Below, in pieces: positions 61,901 to 64,000 of a DNA stretch of 64,000 bases. Position 1 is the stretch's first letter. Every line of letters starts with the position of its first letter. The DNA comes from Tenuifilum sp040752515. GTDB taxonomy: Bacteria; Bacteroidota; Bacteroidia; Bacteroidales; Tenuifilaceae. The notes beneath the pieces are model-generated. The model made no database searches. It was not told the DNA's origin and saw only the letters and a list, made by a program, of their open reading frames with translations. The translations under genes were made by a program, and so were the position numbers. The stretch spans positions 57,278 to 121,277 of the forward strand of contig JBFMGQ010000007.1 in assembly GCA_040752515.1 (NCBI GenBank), given 5' to 3'.

Positions 61901-63576
61901 CTAGCTACAATCTATTTGTAGGGTACCAAGCAGGTCGAACAAATAGTTCGGGTACATATAATACTTTTATGGGTTACCAGTCGGGGTATTCAAATGTTGA
62001 TGGTTCAAATAATATATTTATCGGATTAAGGGCCGGCATGTCTAACACATCTGCGGGGAACAACATATTTATTGGTAACGAAAGCGGCAGGTATAATACC
62101 ACTGGTACAAACAATTCGTTTTTAGGGAACTATGCTGGGCGTGCCAATACCACCGGTAGCAGTAATGTGTTCATCGGAAATCAAAGTGGCCGAAGCAATA
62201 CCACCGGAAATTCAAATATTATGGTTGGCGATTATGCTGGGTACTCCAATCAAATAGGCTTAAGCAATATTATTATGGGCAAAGCTGCCGGTTATACAGG
62301 AACAAATTTACAGTACAATGTCTTTATTGGCGATAGCACAGGCTATTCAACATCATCTGTTTATGCAACCACAAATGTATTTATCGGTTTTGCAGCAGGT
62401 CGCTTTAATAATAGTTACAACAATGTTTACATTGGCAATAAGGCTGGCTATTCTTGTATTACAGGCCAAAACAACATTGCCATTGGCGATTTGGCCGGAT
62501 ATAAAAATACTTCGAGCCAGAATATCTTTATTGGAACCTCTGCTGGAGAGAATAATACCGAAGGCTATTTCAATATTATGATTGGCCGCTGGACCGGGAA
62601 GAGTAATACTACAGGATATCAGCAAATTCTTATTGGTGGTGGGGCTGGCGGTTCTTTAACAACCGGTAATGAAAATGTTATTATTGGTTCAAATGCAGGG
62701 GCTATTAATTCTACAGGTACCGGTAATGTTTATCTAGGAACATCAGCAGGTTGGAGTAATACCGGTTCAAAGAATGTGTTTATTGGATACAAAATTGGAT
62801 ATGGTACATTCCAAAATGTATCAAATGCTCTTGTTATTGGTACGGATGTTAACCCAACTTTACCCCTAATCTATGGAGAATTCGATAATAAAAAGCTTAA
62901 GTTAAATGCTAATGTTGGGGTGAATGTCGATCCTTCCGGTTCAAAATTATACTCCTATGACGAAAGAACAAATGCAGTAGATGATCCGGCGGTACTTGGC
63001 GAGCATAAACAAAATACCACGGGCTGGGGAATTGGAGTTAAGGGCGATGGTGGTTACATGGGCGTTTACGGTGTTGCAAATGTTAGTGGAACCGGTTCGC
63101 GCTATGGCGTTTATGGATATGCTGCCAATGGAACCACTAACTATGCAGGATATTTCGCAGGGAATGTTTATGTGTCAGGCACTTTTACCAATCCGTCAGA
63201 TGTTCGGCTTAAGGATAACATTACTCCACTGAAAGGTTCACTTGCCAAGTTGCTCAAAATTAATGGGGTAACATTCAGTTGGAAACCCAACCATGAGATA
63301 AACGCTGCTATTAATGCAAAGGAGCAATCGAAAGGGATTGAAAAGTTTAATTTCCCTAATGGAATGCAGATAGGATTAATAGCCCAGGAGGTAGAAAAGG
63401 TATTTCCTGAACTTGTTCAAACCGATGAAGATGGAATAAAATCAGTTGATTATATTAAGTTAGTACCTGTTCTAATTGAATCGATAAAGGATCAGCAAGA
63501 ACAAATATCCAACCTTCAAGATCAAATTAACGAATTGCAAAGGCTATTAATTGAATTAACAAAACAAAACAAGTGA
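58990..63576 (+). CDS. Giant fibre-like surface protein with collagen-like linkers, head repeats and S74-type chaperone domain
   Basis: 1528 residues. Signal peptide (1-20); N-terminal beta-rich domain (RAFNYQGVIRNSSGEIVSNK) shared with the next gene. Five modules of about 45 residues follow, of the form GIS-x-x-WLG... NxAYYNSTDKKSYIWDGDSWEILAQDG, joined by Gly-x-Gln/Pro collagen-like runs (GPQGPQGPQ). One spacer carries a chitin-binding-like GDWVSGTTYDPGDYVF. Next are three KGAKGGFAVGGLTNQTK units and about 29 repeats of the type NVFIGxxAGxxNTTGxx (61340-62830). The C-terminus has VRLKDNITPL, IGLIAQEVEKVFPELV and a coiled coil, an intramolecular chaperone of S74 (endosialidase) type that trimerises tail fibres. 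No T9SS sorting domain is evident. Confidence 0.9.
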   Translation: MKKLGLCVLSFLITLNLLSQAPRAFNYQGVIRNSSGEIVSNKQVTLKFSLTNIDASITYYSESFVTATNGLGIVNAEIGSGDIISGNFSEIPWNTGDIYLKVEIMPEGAAGFTDMGIQKLLSVPYALFASDGISMKWLGSLPYPPASPSKNEAYYNSLDKASYIWDGDSWEILSLDGLPGIPGAQGEQGPAGPQGEKGDPGDNGISVVWLGTLNSEPIAPNLNNAYYNSSTQKSYIWDGDSWEIIAQDGNMGATGPQGPQGPQGPQGLPGTNGLSLIWLGTLADAPSNPTVNQAYYNSTDKKSYIFNGVGWDIIAQDGSVGPQGPQGEQGPQGDPGVNGISVQWMGSYASAPGAPLLNQAYYNTTNKISYIWDGDSWEILAQDGLPGTQGPQGPQGPQGPAGTGLNNRGDWVSGTTYDPGDYVFALNSGGTTNSMWILEGTISYLSTVQPRLDPDHWVEFEAPAGPAGQNGISIQWLGNLPVPPSSPATNQAYYNSTDKKAYIWDGDSWEILAQDGEQGPAGPLVPGTTGQTLRHDGSSWVASSLLYNNATNIGINTTTPTQRFDVNGNLRLRGLLVDYNNTSGSSGQYLSRGASGVVWQTPNWVTGSGVSGQMAVWNGTTTLTNLPNLTFSQGLVVVGNPTANPDDPIFEVKNSNGEVIFGVYQEGVRINIKDDAIKGAKGGFAVGGLTNQTKAGPVEYLRITPDSARIYIKQVVSTKGAKGGFAVGGLTNQTKTVVAQDLLFVNPDSARIYLNENPVKGAKGGFAVGGLTNQTKASTPQLIQLTKDNYLIGYEAGKSITTGLYNSLLGYQAGRMNDVGNWNTFLGYQAGLSNTGSDNTFIGYQAGMAHTTKGGNVYIGSKAGSNATNGERNVFIGESAGYSVTTGLKNVFIGFESGYSTSSGNYNVFLGTTTGRSNTSGSSNVFIGIGSGFNNSTGSNNVFLGTNSGLTNISGSYNTFLGYDAGYSNTASYNLFVGYQAGRTNSSGTYNTFMGYQSGYSNVDGSNNIFIGLRAGMSNTSAGNNIFIGNESGRYNTTGTNNSFLGNYAGRANTTGSSNVFIGNQSGRSNTTGNSNIMVGDYAGYSNQIGLSNIIMGKAAGYTGTNLQYNVFIGDSTGYSTSSVYATTNVFIGFAAGRFNNSYNNVYIGNKAGYSCITGQNNIAIGDLAGYKNTSSQNIFIGTSAGENNTEGYFNIMIGRWTGKSNTTGYQQILIGGGAGGSLTTGNENVIIGSNAGAINSTGTGNVYLGTSAGWSNTGSKNVFIGYKIGYGTFQNVSNALVIGTDVNPTLPLIYGEFDNKKLKLNANVGVNVDPSGSKLYSYDERTNAVDDPAVLGEHKQNTTGWGIGVKGDGGYMGVYGVANVSGTGSRYGVYGYAANGTTNYAGYFAGNVYVSGTFTNPSDVRLKDNITPLKGSLAKLLKINGVTFSWKPNHEINAAINAKEQSKGIEKFNFPNGMQIGLIAQEVEKVFPELVQTDEDGIKSVDYIKLVPVLIESIKDQQEQISNLQDQINELQRLLIELTKQNK
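61021..61320 (+). repeat. Three KGAKGGFAVGGLTNQTK coding repeats
   Basis: Three nearly identical coding units of about 50 residues inside the fibre gene (units begin near 61021, 61147 and 61267). The protein repeat is strict while codons differ, suggesting selection for the sequence at protein level. Confidence 0.75.
61340..62830 (+). repeat. About 29 coding repeats of the NVFIGxxAG type
   Basis: Repeats of 15-22 residues, each with an N-x-F/Y-I/L-G-x2-x-G core followed by a Ser/Thr/Asn-rich turn, in one continuous frame. The pattern resembles the left-handed helical heads of trimeric adhesins (YadA-like), so a parallel trimeric beta-fibre is plausible. Confidence 0.8.
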
Positions 63577-63587
63577 TTTAAATTTTG

Positions 63588-63616
63588 AGGGTGAGCATTG
63601 GCTCACCCTGTTTTTT
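63588..63616 (+). terminator. Intrinsic terminator of the fibre gene
   Basis: Nine-base stem AGGGTGAGC / GCTCACCCT with ATTG loop (63588-63609), then T6. 12 bp after the stop. Confidence 0.9.
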
Positions 63617-63711
63617 CTTGAGTATCCTTTCATTTTAAGTTTTGATTTCAATAAAAAGTCAGTGATTGCATTGCCATTATATTGGTTTTAAAAAAACTTA
63701 AAAATTTAACC

Positions 63712-64000
63712 ATGAAGAAAATTAAAGGTATGCTGTTGGCCCTGATGGTTGCTATCACCGCCGCAGCGCAGCAACCCACAGGGTTCAGCTACCAGGCCGT
63801 GCTCCGCAACAGCAGCGGGCAGGTGCTGGCCAACCAGAGCGTAATGGTAAAGCTGAGCATAACCAGCCCCGATGGCTCCACCACCCACTACGCGGAGAGC
63901 CACAGCGCGAGCACCAACCAGTTTGGTTTAATAAATCTTGTGGTAGGCGGGGGAACTGTTCTCTCAGGCAGTTTAGCGGCCATCCCCTGGGCCTCAGGGC
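63712..64000 (+). CDS. Paralogous secreted fibre-type protein (3' end outside window)
   Basis: ATG 63712 begins signal peptide MKKIKGMLLALMVAITAAAQ, then QPTGFSYQAVLRNSSGQVLAN and HYAESHSASTNQFGLINLVVGGG, clearly homologous to the first 80 mature residues of the upstream fibre protein. Open to base 64000 and cut by the edge. The first 180 bp are much richer in G and C (GCCGCCGCAGCGCAGC) than the upstream gene, so the two copies have different histories. Confidence 0.85.
   Translation, partial: MKKIKGMLLALMVAITAAAQQPTGFSYQAVLRNSSGQVLANQSVMVKLSITSPDGSTTHYAESHSASTNQFGLINLVVGGGTVLSGSLAAIPWASG

Noticed and set aside
61340..62830. Regular repeats that at first glance could be a CRISPR-like array
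   Set aside because: The repeats are codon-phased, vary in length and sequence and translate into one continuous fibre protein.

Overview
The window is a stretch of chromosome from a member of the Bacteroidota, most likely Bacteroidales/Marinilabiliales-like. The evidence is: type IX secretion parts (PorX, PorW/SprE), a type A sorting-domain protein and a CHU_C (type B) protein; promoters of the TTTG-N19-TAnnTTTG kind with few Shine-Dalgarno sites; a fused DAHP synthase/chorismate mutase; a DUF4837 lipoprotein; and S74/collagen-like fibre proteins. No rRNA, CRISPR array, prophage or classical transposase was seen. Both window edges cut genes.

Layout. 1-6.3 kb: end of a DAHP synthase/chorismate mutase gene, then a leftward obgE-PAP2-pssA-purS cluster and adk. 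An AT-rich orphan gene with a HEPN-like motif sits between adk and obgE. 6.7-14 kb: AI-2E-type permease, PKD/CHU_C secreted protein, lipoprotein, a leftward NatAB-like ABC exporter with a SLOG-like gene, then mrp and nfu. 14.2-20 kb: the suf operon sufB-sufC-sufD-sufS, interrupted twice by four-helix-bundle (23S rRNA intervening-sequence protein type) genes. Each is enclosed by its own pair of inverted repeats, and the second gene is frameshifted. 20-23.1 kb: a compact leftward restriction-modification island (XRE controller, SPPY-type methyltransferase, TdeIII-like endonuclease) with a palindromic operator. 23.4-31.2 kb: TonB-like protein, alanine dehydrogenase, and a tight porW-porX-tsaE operon.

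31.7-41.6 kb: cysS, a HEPN/MNT pair with a frameshifted MNT gene, trpS, patatin-like lipase, universal stress protein, GT-C-like membrane protein, asnS, rpoN and a PAP2-like membrane protein. 42.5-47.2 kb: a cell-envelope operon M23 peptidase-dxr-rseP-tatA-lytic transglycosylase. The tatA gene is only 56 codons. 47.3-57.5 kb: DUF4837 lipoprotein, several small envelope and nuclease-fold genes, an S66 carboxypeptidase, metG, an OmpP1/FadL-type porin, an HU-like/SPOR protein and folB. 57.5-64 kb: tRNA-Cys, cysH, a sorting-domain protein, a 1528-residue fibre-like protein with about 29 head repeats, and the start of a GC-richer paralogue cut by the right edge.

The non-coding parts hold two repeat families. 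One is a 172-173 bp element with three hairpins, present twice (42.2 and 49.7 kb). The other is a dispersed family of about 60-100 bp made of short degenerate direct repeats (6.5, 12.4 and 31.3-31.5 kb) that resembles the repeat-rich ends of the suf-operon insertions. The most interesting observation is these intervening-sequence-like elements inside a housekeeping operon. Their ends would pair in the polycistronic mRNA, and one of them has supplied a new N-terminus to SufS.
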